Source: Leptolyngbyaceae cyanobacterium
GTDB lineage: Bacteria > Cyanobacteriota > Cyanobacteriia > Cyanobacteriales > Aerosakkonemataceae
Assembly (NCBI GenBank): GCA_036703985.1
Contig: DATNQN010000068.1
Span: forward strand, 1 to 64,000
Length of the DNA stretch: 64,000 nt
Direction: 5' to 3'
The position numbers and the translations under genes were made by a program. This document shows positions 26,801-36,040 of this stretch, in pieces (the stretch's first letter is position 1; each line of letters begins with the position of its first letter). Below the pieces are notes generated by a model. It had not been told where the DNA came from, did no database searches, and saw nothing but the letters and a program-made list of their open reading frames with translations.

Positions 26801-28329
26801 GTACGCTGCACCCCTGGTTGCGCTGGCGTTTCCCCGACAATTTCCACATTCAAAAGCGGTTGTCCGGTTTCCAAGATCGGAAGCAATATTTGTTCGGCAG
26901 CATCAGCCAGATCCGGTAATAATTCGCGCACCGTGCGACCGATATGTGCTGCTACGGAAAACCCATTTATTTCTGCTAGTCGCTGGTTGATTCGCACGAA
27001 CCGGAGGTCGGTGTCTAAAACGTTCAAACCGATGGGAGCAGATTGGTAAATGGTTTCGATTTCCGCCAGTTGTCGCTGCAATTGTAATTGGCTTTCTTGG
27101 AGAGCAATTTCGGCTTTTTTTTGCTCTGTAATGTCTCGACAAATGCAAAATCGAAAAATTTCTCCTTGCCATTTCGTTACGCTAACACTGATTTCGACAT
27201 CGTAGATCGAGCCATCTTTTCGTCGGTGACGAGTCTGGAACACTCGATTTTTAACGTCGATCCACTCACCCATCATCTGCTCGATTTCTTCTGAGGTGAA
27301 ATGAGCATCCCAATCAAAAGGGGTGAGGTTGGCAATTTCTTCTGAGGTGTAACCGAGCATTTCGGCAAATCGAGGATTGGCATCCAATACTTTTCCTTCG
27401 CGATCTAAGATGGCGATGCCATCAAAAGAGGTATTAAAAAGGGTTTGGAGGCGAAGTGCTTCTTTTTGTACTTGCTGGAGTAAATTGGCTTGTTGAACAG
27501 CAGTACTAACTTGTGCCGATAATTGCCGGAGTAATTCTATTTCTGAAGTTTCCCAGTGACGGGGTGCTGCACGTTGATGAACGATCAGCAAACCCCAGAG
27601 ATTTTTTCCTTGCCAAATCGGGACGACTAAATTTGCTTTTACTTGCAAACTTGCTAGCATTTCGCGATCGCGGGGAGTAATTCGGGCGGTTTCGATATCT
27701 GTTTGGGCAATGACTGAGCCTTGTTTGAAAAGTTCGATCTGTTCGTTGTCGATCGAAGGAGCGAAGGTATGCTGGGATGAGATGGCATTGCAAGCCGGAT
27801 CGAGGGATTGTACGAGAATGGTTCCCCTATTGTCGGGTTCGATTTGGAAGATCAGGACGCGATCGCATTGCAAAAAGCGCCGCGCTTCCTCGGCGATCGT
27901 TTGCAAGATCTCTGGTAAATTCAGGGATTGACGAATGCGCTGGCTGATTTCGATTACCGCGCTTTGTTGCTTTAATTGGCGATGCAGCAAGGTTTCTGTT
28001 TGCTTGCGCCGTTCCAGGTGGCTGGCGAGTAAATTAATTCCCTGCGCCACCAGCAGAAAAATGCCTAATTGCAATACGTTTTCTGGGGAATCGATCGCGA
28101 GTTGATGTTTGGGGGGAAGAAAAAAATAATCGATCGCCAATATTGAAAGCGCGACGGCAAAGTTTCCCCCTGGAAAGCCACCATACCGAGCACTGACGAC
28201 GATCGCAAAGTAGAAAAACGCGCCGATCGTTTGCAATAGAAATGGTTCCAGCCAGCGAGTGACAACCAGCGCGATCGCTGTCGAGCCGATCGCGACTCCG
28301 TAAGATAAAAATAGTCGATCGAGTCTCAC
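23839..28329 (-). CDS. Giant membrane PAS/GAF sensor histidine kinase
   Basis: 1496 residues, GTG start. Order: four-helix DUF4118/KdpD-like membrane region (about 5-110), GAF (about 135-285), a run of PAS/PAC domains (about 290-960, with a coiled coil near 535-570), second GAF (about 985-1140), another PAS (about 1150-1265), then HisKA with H1283 in GIVSHELRTPLTA and HATPase_c (N box LLSNGIKFS, G boxes DRGRGIP and GGTGLGLA). All kinase motifs are intact. GAF sequences lack an obvious bilin cysteine context that I could confirm. Ligands unknown. Confidence 0.9.
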   Translation of the reverse strand: MRLDRLFLSYGVAIGSTAIALVVTRWLEPFLLQTIGAFFYFAIVVSARYGGFPGGNFAVALSILAIDYFFLPPKHQLAIDSPENVLQLGIFLLVAQGINLLASHLERRKQTETLLHRQLKQQSAVIEISQRIRQSLNLPEILQTIAEEARRFLQCDRVLIFQIEPDNRGTILVQSLDPACNAISSQHTFAPSIDNEQIELFKQGSVIAQTDIETARITPRDREMLASLQVKANLVVPIWQGKNLWGLLIVHQRAAPRHWETSEIELLRQLSAQVSTAVQQANLLQQVQKEALRLQTLFNTSFDGIAILDREGKVLDANPRFAEMLGYTSEEIANLTPFDWDAHFTSEEIEQMMGEWIDVKNRVFQTRHRRKDGSIYDVEISVSVTKWQGEIFRFCICRDITEQKKAEIALQESQLQLQRQLAEIETIYQSAPIGLNVLDTDLRFVRINQRLAEINGFSVAAHIGRTVRELLPDLADAAEQILLPILETGQPLLNVEIVGETPAQPGVQRTWLENFLPLKDGDRVIGISTVCEEITDRKQAQIALQQLNEELEQRVMERTAELTEINERLLVTLIEKERAYQLVKEQAQLLDLAHDSIITWDVNSVITFWNKGAELMYGWTKAEALGQVTHDLLKTQLPKPLAEIQGELFAKGYWEGTIIHFTKDDRPITVSSRWVTQKDDTGKVINILEINNDISDRKRIEKALQESEEKFRQLAENINAVFWMTDIKKRQILYVSDVYEQLWQGKCEDVYRNFYVWLEAIHPEDRPLVEAASIEQQTTGRSDTEYRIVRPDGSLRWIRDRAFAVRDETGTIWRMAGIAEDISDRKQAEQLLELQAVIVRNMAEGICLIRADNGSIVYANPKFEQMFGYDPGELDNQHVSIVNYATESISAEDSYQAIRSAILENTEFSYEVHNIKKDGTPFWCSATCSVFKHPDYGDVLVAVQQDITKRKLAEEALLQKSRKEQLLFSITQALRQSLDLNQILNTAVTEVRQTLQADRTTVYRFHPDFSGDFVVESVGEDWVKLVGGDVQKIWQDTYLQETQGGRFRNKETFIVNDIYKAELQLCHIELLEQFQAKSYAIFPIFAGETLWGLLAVYQNAKPRNWQPWEIELLAEIASQLSIAIQQSELYRQLQNELQERKQAEATIREAERRWRSLLDNVQLIVVGLDRAGNVNYVNPFFLKLTGYTNDEVLGKNWFENFIPPATQQSIQTTFEEVINYHLHSYYRNAIFTKFGEEKFIAWNNTILQDAQGIAIGTISIGEDITEQQKIEKIKEEFIGIVSHELRTPLTAIQMSLGLLNVGIYDKKPEKSRRMIEIALIDTNRLVNLVNDILDLERLESGRAVLEKTVCKAADLLRQAVDGIQAIATQQQISLIVTPTDAEVWAAADAIVQALTNLLSNGIKFSPPNSAIRLSAENQIDYVLFQVSDRGRGIPADKLELIFGKFQQVDASDSREKGGTGLGLAICQSIIERHGGKIWAESVLGEGSTFFFTLPLN

Positions 28330-28497
28330 GGCTGTTTCCTGATTCCTGGCGATATTTTCTTTCGCATCTTGCCAGACTTATGTAACTATGCTACATACTA
28401 CCAATTTACCCGCGTCGCCATAACAGAAGGCAGGAGGTAGGGAGGGAAAAGCCCGTAAAATAAGGGTTTGAGCGATTTATCCCGGCCCGATCTTCCC

Positions 28498-30381
28498 TTA
28501 CCGCCAGCGAGTGCGCTCGATCCTGCTGAGTACTCGCGTCACGAGTTCTGGGCCCAAAACGGGTTTAGTGATGAAATCATCGGCACCGGCGGCAAAAGCG
28601 CGGATTAGGGAATCTGCATCGCTGTGACCGGTGACGACTAAAATCGGCAAATCTCCCCATAAGATATCTTGTCGCACTACTTGACATAACTCCAGTCCGC
28701 TTACTCGCGGCATCTCCAGATCGAGTATGACTAGGTTGGGGGAAGTGGTTACGAGCATTTCCCAAAATTGTTGGGGTTCGGTTAAAGTTATTATTTCTAA
28801 ACCCCAAGGTGCGAGTAATGCGGATAAGTGAATTAAGGCGGCTCGATCGTCGTCAACAATTAAGACTTTGGCTTGAAAAGCTTGGTTTTTGGTTAAGACA
28901 CGCCCGATCGCTTGAAAAATTTGCTCGGTGGTGGCAGGTTTATGCAGAAATTGTTTGGCTCCTAAACGGGATACTGCTAAGCGATCGGCAAGGCTACCGC
29001 GTCCGGTAAAGACGATCGCCGGTAGGTGAGGCGATCTTTCGGTGACTTCTCGCAATAAGCTCAATCCATCTTCTTGCGTTTCTGGAAAACTTAAATCTAG
29101 TAAAATCGCGTCAGGCATTGACAGGGCAAGATACGATCGGGCAACTGTTAGATTGGGGGCGATTTTGATGCGAAATCCCCAAGCTTCTGATTCGGCTTTT
29201 AATTGCTCGGTTAAGGCTACATCATCGTCAACTACTAACAACCGATGAGATGAAGTGGTAGGTGTTGGTGAAATTTTTGAGTTAATCGGGGGTGTGGCTA
29301 ACTCCTGATGTAATGCAGCGATCGCTTCGGATAACCGGGCGATTTCTTCCGGGGTGAAAGGACGATCGTTGATCAGCAAATGCTCTACCGAGCGGGCTAA
29401 TTTCGATCCTTCGGGATAACCGAAAGATGCTAGAGAACCTGCCAATTTATGGGCTTCCTGCTTGGCGGCTTGCTGTAATCGGGCTTCTAAATTGCCTGCT
29501 AACAGAGCAGTTTTTGCTTGTTCTAATAAGGCAACTCGCTCCATAAATATGCCCCGAAATCGTTGTAGTACTTTGTCGATCGCGTCCTTGGTAGACTGTG
29601 GTTTCTGGGCAGATCGGTCTTTTGAAGTGAGATCGAGGTCGGATTTTTGGAGATCGGAGGGTGCGGATTGCGGATAAGGCTTGAGTCGATAGCCCATACC
29701 ATAAACTGTTTCGATGATTTCGTCGGTTAAGCCGCCTGCTTTGAGTTTTTTTCGGAGATCTTTTATATGAGTATTAATTGCGCGATCGCTTGGTGCGTCA
29801 TCGACTGCCCACAGACGATCGATAATGGCGCTGCGACTGAAAATGCGATCGGGATTTCGCAAAAATAATTCCAGTAGATTATATTCGGTTGCGGTCAGTG
29901 AAATGGCTGTTTCGCCAAACGTAACTCGACCGGCAGCGATATCTAAGCACAGGTCGCCCCACCTCAGCGCAGGAGATGAGCCAGTAGTGCCGCCTTTCGA
30001 TAGTATTTCACTGCGGCGCAGCAACGTTCGCATTCGGGCTAGTAAGACTTCTGGGGCGCACGGCTTGCCAATATAGTCATCGGCTCCCGCATCTAAACCT
30101 GCCACTACATCTGCATCTGTATTGTTGGCGGTCAACAACAGAATTGGTTTGCGGTAGTTTTGCGATCGCAGTTGGCGACATAAACTAATGCCATCTAGTT
30201 TGGGAATCTGCACGTCTAGCAAAATCAAGTCATAATCAACTGCGGTTGCTCGTTCTAGCCCCGCTCTTCCATCGATCGCCAAATCGATCTCGTAGTGATG
30301 TGCCGCCAATACTTTTGTCAGCGTTGCGCTCAGCAATGGATCATCTTCTACTAACAAAATTTTTATAAAGGATTTCCTCAT
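28498..30381 (-). CDS. Receiver-wHTH-HPt-receiver-receiver regulator
   Basis: 627 residues from MRKSFIKILLVEDDPLL (ATG 30381; the open frame reaches 30567 but the extra part has no family signal). Receiver 1 with LILLDVQIPKLDG, OmpR/PhoB winged helix (LTATEYNLLELFLRNPDRIF to ETVYGMGYRLKPY), HPt with EAHKLAGSLASFG, receiver 2 (AILLDLSFPE), receiver 3 (LVILDLEMPRVSG). Combines DNA binding and an internal phosphorelay. It lies 168 bp upstream of the giant kinase on the same strand and may be its partner. Confidence 0.88.
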   Translation of the reverse strand: MRKSFIKILLVEDDPLLSATLTKVLAAHHYEIDLAIDGRAGLERATAVDYDLILLDVQIPKLDGISLCRQLRSQNYRKPILLLTANNTDADVVAGLDAGADDYIGKPCAPEVLLARMRTLLRRSEILSKGGTTGSSPALRWGDLCLDIAAGRVTFGETAISLTATEYNLLELFLRNPDRIFSRSAIIDRLWAVDDAPSDRAINTHIKDLRKKLKAGGLTDEIIETVYGMGYRLKPYPQSAPSDLQKSDLDLTSKDRSAQKPQSTKDAIDKVLQRFRGIFMERVALLEQAKTALLAGNLEARLQQAAKQEAHKLAGSLASFGYPEGSKLARSVEHLLINDRPFTPEEIARLSEAIAALHQELATPPINSKISPTPTTSSHRLLVVDDDVALTEQLKAESEAWGFRIKIAPNLTVARSYLALSMPDAILLDLSFPETQEDGLSLLREVTERSPHLPAIVFTGRGSLADRLAVSRLGAKQFLHKPATTEQIFQAIGRVLTKNQAFQAKVLIVDDDRAALIHLSALLAPWGLEIITLTEPQQFWEMLVTTSPNLVILDLEMPRVSGLELCQVVRQDILWGDLPILVVTGHSDADSLIRAFAAGADDFITKPVLGPELVTRVLSRIERTRWR

Positions 30382-30589
30382 ATAAATAGGGGTTAGGGAA
30401 GAGGGAAAGGGAAAAAGAATACCTTCTAACAATTCTCTTGCTTTCGCGTCACAAATCTTTCTTCCAGTCCGAGAACATCTTGCCAAAATGAGAAACCGAG
30501 TTTCTTCGTAAAAAATATAGGCTTTCAAGTTGAGCAATTTGCCAGAAACTAAAGTGATATGCCTCAAATTTAATTCTAGCTCCTTCTTT

Positions 30590-30645
30590 CCCCTAGCCCC
30601 TAGCCCCTCCCTCTACGTTAATTGTTATAACTAGCAACTTGAGTT
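30590..30645. repeat. CCCCTAG tandem units plus ATAACTAGCAACTTGAG motif
   Basis: CCCCTAGCCCCTAGCCCCTC followed by ATAACTAGCAACTTGAGTT (30627-30645), which touches the stop of the adenylate-forming gene. The same two-part arrangement lies against another leftward stop codon at 45236-45307. Confidence 0.75.
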
Positions 30646-31973
30646 CAGCTAGGATTGAAATCAAATTCTCGCTTTACTCGCCGGAGTTTTTGATAAGGTT
30701 GAGTTTTTGGTTGGTATTCCGAGTAAAGTATTTGAGGAATTTGGCAGTGCGATCGCGCAAATAAATCTTCCAAAGAGCGAGTTACTTTCATCTCTATTTC
30801 AGTTCGCAATCCTTTAGACACTTTTAAAGATATTTCCATCAAATTAGGACTCTTCTGAATCACCATATATTCGGCAATTTCTGACGAAGCAATAATAATC
30901 GCTCTCCTTATAAAATCTGGAAAAAAGGGAACTAACTTTTCACCAGTTTGATTAGGCAAATAAAAAATATCATCTTTTCGTCCTTCAACACTTGAAATTG
31001 CCGTCAGCACAGAACCACAAGCACAAGGACTCCGGCATTCAGTTAAAATATCATCTAAACGATATCTAATAATCGGTTGAGTTTGGCGATTAAAATCAGT
31101 AATAATCGGCATAAACTTCCCCGCATCCCGATCCAAATACTCTTTTTGAATTACCATAAGGTCTTCATTCAAATGCAGAGTCCCATACTGACAAGTACTT
31201 GCCAAAAAACCCTCAGTACATTGATAAATTTGATGTACTATTTGCCCGAATACCTGAGAAATATATGCCTCGTCCAACAGATCTAAAACTTCTGCCACAG
31301 CAACTATTTTCAGCGGCGATATCCTTAACTCCCCCATCAATGTTGCATCTGCCAACAGACGCAACATTGATGGGGAAGCCACTAAAATATCTGGAGCATA
31401 ACGATTTAATTCTGCAATATGATTTTCTACAGGTTGAAATAAATCAAAATACTTAAACTGAATCCGCCGACTATTTACAGTTTCGTATAAATTACTATTT
31501 GCTCTCAAGAAAAAAGCAATAGATTGTTTAGCTAAAATAGGTTTAGGTAATCCTTTTGCTAAAATAGCCCCAGCCCAAGCCAGCCGTTCCTTTTTACTAA
31601 CTAAAAATAAACCTCGATTACCACTAGTTCCCGAAGAAAGCCCAACCGTAAAACCATGTAAATTACAGTTAAAATCCCGGCTTCTTTCAGCTTGTTCTGC
31701 TATAGCAAAAGCTTCCGACTTTTTGATACCTACTGTATTTAAAACATCAAAATTAGCCATCATCACAGTTTTATCGATTGTGGGCAAAGTTTGCCAATCT
31801 TGCAGACCTAAACCACCATAATACTTATTATAAAACGGTGATTTTGGTACGATATATGCTAGAAAATCACGTACTCGTTCATCTTGCCATACCAACAATT
31901 CTGAACGATTACGAAATCGCCGCAAGTATTTTGTTTGAAAATAATGCCAAAGTATATTTAATAGATCATTCAT
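30645..31973 (-). CDS. Adenylate-forming enzyme (F390 synthetase/PaaK-like)
   Basis: 442 residues. ATP-binding loop GLSSGTSGNRGLFLVS (about 111-126), the YRLDDIL segment, and a cysteine cluster CRSPCACGS (about 314) as in phenylacetate-CoA ligase and coenzyme F390 synthetase relatives. The C-terminal lysine domain is shorter than in classic ANL ligases. It presumably activates a carboxylate as an acyl-adenylate for the adjacent pathway. Last gene of the cluster; overlaps the preceding hydrolase gene by 8 bp. Substrate unknown. Confidence 0.8.
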   Translation of the reverse strand: MNDLLNILWHYFQTKYLRRFRNRSELLVWQDERVRDFLAYIVPKSPFYNKYYGGLGLQDWQTLPTIDKTVMMANFDVLNTVGIKKSEAFAIAEQAERSRDFNCNLHGFTVGLSSGTSGNRGLFLVSKKERLAWAGAILAKGLPKPILAKQSIAFFLRANSNLYETVNSRRIQFKYFDLFQPVENHIAELNRYAPDILVASPSMLRLLADATLMGELRISPLKIVAVAEVLDLLDEAYISQVFGQIVHQIYQCTEGFLASTCQYGTLHLNEDLMVIQKEYLDRDAGKFMPIITDFNRQTQPIIRYRLDDILTECRSPCACGSVLTAISSVEGRKDDIFYLPNQTGEKLVPFFPDFIRRAIIIASSEIAEYMVIQKSPNLMEISLKVSKGLRTEIEMKVTRSLEDLFARSHCQIPQILYSEYQPKTQPYQKLRRVKREFDFNPS

Positions 31974-32808
31974 AACGCTGAAGCTTTAATTTTTCCCAAG
32001 TATCTTGACAATGGGTAGGAATAATTTTAATTGCCGAATTTAATTTATGTAATTGATGAATTTTTTGCAGGGTATCCACATATTCTCCTCGGTTAGAAAA
32101 CAGTATATTCGCTATTGGGTGGGGAGCAATAAACTCCTGATAAGCGCGACGCAACCAACAAGCATCAGCAATTAGAAAATAAGTTTGATTATCTCTATCT
32201 GTTACGAATAAACCCAATTGCCCCGTAGCATGACCGGGCAATTCAACTGCTAGAATACTACCATCGCCAAAAATATCAAACCCAGTATCAAATGGTGCAT
32301 ATGCAGAAGGCAGAGATACCTGATTTTTACTCTCTACAAAAATAGCACGTTCCACGAAATTTGATGGCATCAAACCGGGGAGAAACCCAGCTTTTAACGC
32401 GCGAAAACCTTGCCGAGATTTAACTGCATTGTAAGCAGATTGAAAACATACAAACTTAGCATTAGGAAAGTCAGATAAACCTCCGACATGATCCGCGTGA
32501 AAATGGGAAATAATAATATATTGAATTGCTTCCGGCGAGATCCCTTCCGTTTGCAATTGAGCAGAAATGCCATCTTCTGACTGAAAATAAACAGGTGTCA
32601 TCAAAGCATAAAGACGAAACGGAAAATTTCGAGTTTCCTGAAAAAAGCGGTGAGAATAACCAGCATCATACAAAATATATCCGAATTGAGGATGAGAAAT
32701 GAGGGCGCATATCGACGGAAAATTGGAAATTTTCCATCTCCCACCTTGAATTACAATTGCCTCTGGGTGAATGCAATATCCAGCTTGGAAAAAATTTATT
32801 TTTATCAT
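31966..32808 (-). CDS. Metallo-beta-lactamase-fold hydrolase
   Basis: 280 residues with the zinc motif SHFHADHVGG (H102, H104, D106, H107), ELPGHATGQLG (third zinc histidine) and the metal-bridging D in LIADACWL. Closest in pattern to the lactonase-like branch. It could hydrolyse an ester, thioester or lactone intermediate. Coupled to the adenylate-forming gene by an 8-bp overlap. Confidence 0.85.
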   Translation of the reverse strand: MIKINFFQAGYCIHPEAIVIQGGRWKISNFPSICALISHPQFGYILYDAGYSHRFFQETRNFPFRLYALMTPVYFQSEDGISAQLQTEGISPEAIQYIIISHFHADHVGGLSDFPNAKFVCFQSAYNAVKSRQGFRALKAGFLPGLMPSNFVERAIFVESKNQVSLPSAYAPFDTGFDIFGDGSILAVELPGHATGQLGLFVTDRDNQTYFLIADACWLRRAYQEFIAPHPIANILFSNRGEYVDTLQKIHQLHKLNSAIKIIPTHCQDTWEKLKLQRYE

Positions 32809-32934
32809 CGACCGTAAATTTCAGAATTTAACGCTTAACAGGAGAAATTTTAACTATTTTATAATCGAGTAGGATAAACAAGATTAATTTTAATTAATAG
32901 GGAATCAATTAGATTATCCTTTAATTCGCAAATC

Positions 32935-33933
32935 CTAAAAATCCCGCTCTTTTTTCCACCATTTTACAAACATATCCAAGCCTTCCTCAATCCCAATTTT
33001 AGGTTGATAACCTAATTCTACTTTAGCAGCAGTAATATCCAGAGTTTGACTGAAAGCAAGTAACCCCACCGTGTAGCGAGTTAGCAAAGGTTCTCTACTC
33101 AAAAACAGCGTATTTGATAGAAATTCCATCGTCGCAGCTACCCAAGAGGCGGTTTGATAAGAAATTGGTTTTAGTTTAACAGGATAATCGAGTTTTTTCA
33201 TTAACATTTCTAACAAATCAGCCAGATACATAGGTTCACCATTAGTAATGTTAAAAATCCTTCCTAACAAATGACTTGGTGCGTTTTGACATAGCAGTAA
33301 AGCATCAACTACGTTATCCACATAAGTCATATCGATGTAAGCTTTACCCTCATCAATCAAAGGTATGCCGGTTTGATTATTTGCCTTAATTAACCTGGGT
33401 AAAATCGTCGTATCTCCGGGGCCAAAAATACCGCGAGGGCGAATGGTAATTACTGGTAATCCTTGCTGGTGTGCTTGCTTAACCTCTGCTTCTGCTAATA
33501 ATTTTGTTTCAGCATAGTGATTGGCTAATTTTGAGGGCAAATGGTCATTTTCAGAAATATTTAAACGATGGGAAAAATCAAAATAAACACTAGGGGTAGA
33601 AACGTGTATTAGCCGTTGGATACCATAAGTTTGACAACCTCGAATAATATTTCGCGTCCCTAAAACATTAGCATTATAAAAGTTTTGGTATTTGCCCCAA
33701 GGTGAAGATAAAGCACCGCAATGAAAGACATAATCTTGCCCTTTACAAGCCGCAATTATTGCTTCTTTATTTGTTAAATCGACTGGTAAAAATTGCAATC
33801 CTCGTGCTGATAATTGATTTCCTATGAAGCGGTTACGACCTAGTACGCTTACATCATAACCTAGTGCTTGCAATTTAAAGGCAAGTTGCTTGCCTAAAAA
33901 TCCGGTTCCGCCAGTCACTAAAACTTTTTCCAT
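32935..33933 (-). CDS. NAD(P)-dependent epimerase/3-beta-HSD-like reductase
   Basis: 332 residues, extended short-chain dehydrogenase. Rossmann motif VLVTGGTGFLGKQLA (4-18), catalytic Y140-x3-K144 (NHYAETK), and TIRPRGIFGPGD typical of the 3-beta-hydroxysteroid dehydrogenase/OleD-like branch. Likely reduces or oxidises a hydroxyl/keto group on a lipid intermediate. It starts 16 bp after the end of the upstream hydrolase-like gene. Confidence 0.85.
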   Translation of the reverse strand: MEKVLVTGGTGFLGKQLAFKLQALGYDVSVLGRNRFIGNQLSARGLQFLPVDLTNKEAIIAACKGQDYVFHCGALSSPWGKYQNFYNANVLGTRNIIRGCQTYGIQRLIHVSTPSVYFDFSHRLNISENDHLPSKLANHYAETKLLAEAEVKQAHQQGLPVITIRPRGIFGPGDTTILPRLIKANNQTGIPLIDEGKAYIDMTYVDNVVDALLLCQNAPSHLLGRIFNITNGEPMYLADLLEMLMKKLDYPVKLKPISYQTASWVAATMEFLSNTLFLSREPLLTRYTVGLLAFSQTLDITAAKVELGYQPKIGIEEGLDMFVKWWKKERDF

Positions 33934-33949
33934 GACTTTAATCGTAAGC

Positions 33950-34795
33950 TTAAGTTGATTTTGATAAAACCGACATCACGGTGTTTAATGTTAATTCTCT
34001 ATAACTTTCCATCTGAAACTTAGGTAACTTACTGCTTAAATAGGTAAGATGTTCGTGTTCGCCAGTATAATGCACGCTGAATCGATTTTCTTGCTTTGCC
34101 CTTTCAAAATACCCCCAAGAAAATAAACGCCCGGGAAAAATTATTTCTCCTAGTTTAGTCCAGATATCTTTTTGACCGATTAAGTGATAAAAATTATCTA
34201 CAAAATCAAATCCTTTGGCTGACCGAAAAACACCACCATAAGATATAATAATTAACCGAGATTGCAAGCGCTGCTTTAGTATTGGTGCAGCAGCTAAAAC
34301 AAGATTAGCACCAGTACTCCCACAGATAAAAATTAAAGTAGTATTGCTAGATTTGGGTAAGCCAATGCGGTTAATAATACAACGGGCTACGGCATTTCCA
34401 TACGCTTGTTCAAAGCAAACCGTCAAAACGGTTTGCCAAAAATTGTGCAAAGAAATCACCCATAGCGGCGGTTCGCGAAATCCGAGATATCGCCAAATCT
34501 CAAATAGTTTAAACTTGTTGGCTGTAAATTCTTCATAAGGGAACGGTTCTGCTACAATCAAATCTACAGGATATTGCTTGCCAATCTCCTGCAAAAAAGC
34601 GATTTGTTCCGATTGTAAATGGCGGTTAGCATAATCACTAATTCCCGTTAAAAAAACTATTGCTTTATTCCAGTTATTTTGAGATATTTCTACTCGGTAC
34701 GAATATTTATACCAAATAAAGCACCATAATAAAGTTTCTCCCAGAGTACCTATTAAAGCAACGGTTACCACTGCTAACAATAACCAAATTACCAT
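33950..34795 (-). CDS. Membrane-anchored alpha/beta-hydrolase-like protein
   Basis: 281 residues. One N-terminal transmembrane helix (about residues 3-28) and a soluble domain with a nucleophile-elbow-like stretch LIFICGSTGANLVLAAAP (about 153-170; C-G-S-T-G rather than the classic G-x-S-x-G) and a late histidine-rich loop (GEHEHLTYL). I do not recognise a named family. In the cluster it could be an acyltransferase or esterase at the membrane. Confidence 0.65.
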   Translation of the reverse strand: MVIWLLLAVVTVALIGTLGETLLWCFIWYKYSYRVEISQNNWNKAIVFLTGISDYANRHLQSEQIAFLQEIGKQYPVDLIVAEPFPYEEFTANKFKLFEIWRYLGFREPPLWVISLHNFWQTVLTVCFEQAYGNAVARCIINRIGLPKSSNTTLIFICGSTGANLVLAAAPILKQRLQSRLIIISYGGVFRSAKGFDFVDNFYHLIGQKDIWTKLGEIIFPGRLFSWGYFERAKQENRFSVHYTGEHEHLTYLSSKLPKFQMESYRELTLNTVMSVLSKST

Positions 34796-34855
34796 TATTT
34801 TTATTTCTTCCTCTGCCCTCTCTGCATTTCTAAGGTTAGTTAATCAAAACAACGG

Positions 34856-36040
34856 CTATCCTTGTCGCCGCTGGACAAACTTAAATCCTCCCTCCCGATT
34901 GATTTCCATAATATGACCTCGCCAATTTATTTTTCTAGGCGATAACAACGACGCAATAATCTGAAATGGCAAGATAATCTGAATCAGTAAAATCCAGATC
35001 ATTTTATTATTAGGTGTTGCTTTATTTAGATATTTTCGATTTAAATCAATCATCATATAGGCGTTAAAACCGAAATAAAGCAAACTGAAAACTAGCGAGT
35101 AAATTGAAGGAAATACTAACAAATAAATTACCGTTAGCAATGGAAAGAAATTAGGCAATAATACCAAAGTGTAAAAAAGACTAAGTTCCCCAATTGTCGC
35201 AGATTTCATGATTGATGCTTGGGGAAAAATTAACCAGCGATTTAGTATATTGAAATAGTGGGAAGCATTTTCTACTTGGGTACTGATACCGTGACGCAAT
35301 GGTGTTTGGGCAAGTAGATAACCTTGGGAACGAAAACGCTTTGCCATTGCATAATCATCGCAGATAGCATTTTCTAATCCCGCAAATCCTCCTATTTTTA
35401 CCAAGACATCTTTTTTGATTGCATAGAACATTCCGTTAATTGTAAAAGGATGGATTAAGAATGTGTAAGGTATATAAGTAAGTAAACTATTACCGTTAAC
35501 GAAACAAGATACTAAACTAGACCAAAAATTACTAAAATTAATATAATAAGGTAATCCAAAAGCAAGCCCAACATCAGGTTGGTTCAAGTAGGGAAGACAT
35601 TCTTCTAATCCGTAATCTGGTAGAATTGTATCATCATCAAGTACTACAACAATATCGCTTTTCGATTCCTTTAAACCAACAATTAGTTTAAATGTTTTGG
35701 GACTAATGCCGTCTGAGGGTAGCGGTAGGGAAATTAAACGGACATTGGTATGGGGATATTGATTAATTAGTTTTTCACAACCGTCTAAAGCTGCCCAGTC
35801 ATCTTCATCAATTAACCAGATGAATTCTGTTTGATAATTGGTTTTCATTTGCAAATTTTTTGCCAAACAATCCCACAAAGTCGGATCGCCGCTAAGAATA
35901 GGTTGTAAAATAGAAATGGTTTGATTTGTTTCGGTAATATTATGGTTTGGTGCTGATTGAAAGAATTGTTGTATTTTGGTGTATTTCCAGATTCTTTCAA
36001 TTAAAAATACGATCCCAATTATTAAGAATAGAGTATTCAT
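34856..36040 (-). CDS. Ceramide-glucosyltransferase-like GT (second copy)
   Basis: 394 residues, GT2/GT21-type membrane glycosyltransferase. N-terminal helix, donor site VVLDDDTILP, acceptor-side CDDYAMAKRF, and LNRWLIFPQ as the (Q/R)xxRW-like motif, then three to four C-terminal helices. Such enzymes transfer a sugar from a nucleotide sugar to a lipid on the cytosolic face. Paralogous to the preceding gene and overlaps it by 4 nt (ATGA). Confidence 0.82.
   Translation of the reverse strand: MNTLFLIIGIVFLIERIWKYTKIQQFFQSAPNHNITETNQTISILQPILSGDPTLWDCLAKNLQMKTNYQTEFIWLIDEDDWAALDGCEKLINQYPHTNVRLISLPLPSDGISPKTFKLIVGLKESKSDIVVVLDDDTILPDYGLEECLPYLNQPDVGLAFGLPYYINFSNFWSSLVSCFVNGNSLLTYIPYTFLIHPFTINGMFYAIKKDVLVKIGGFAGLENAICDDYAMAKRFRSQGYLLAQTPLRHGISTQVENASHYFNILNRWLIFPQASIMKSATIGELSLFYTLVLLPNFFPLLTVIYLLVFPSIYSLVFSLLYFGFNAYMMIDLNRKYLNKATPNNKMIWILLIQIILPFQIIASLLSPRKINWRGHIMEINREGGFKFVQRRQG

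Noticed and set aside
26098-27049. Several rightward frames of 70-110 residues within the giant kinase gene
   Set aside because: All are antisense shadows of a high-quality coding region with intact PAS domains.
22588-28329. Idea that the tnpB and the receiver/kinase genes form a defence or signalling operon
   Set aside because: tnpB is on the opposite strand and is the usual IS cargo; adjacency is best explained by insertion.
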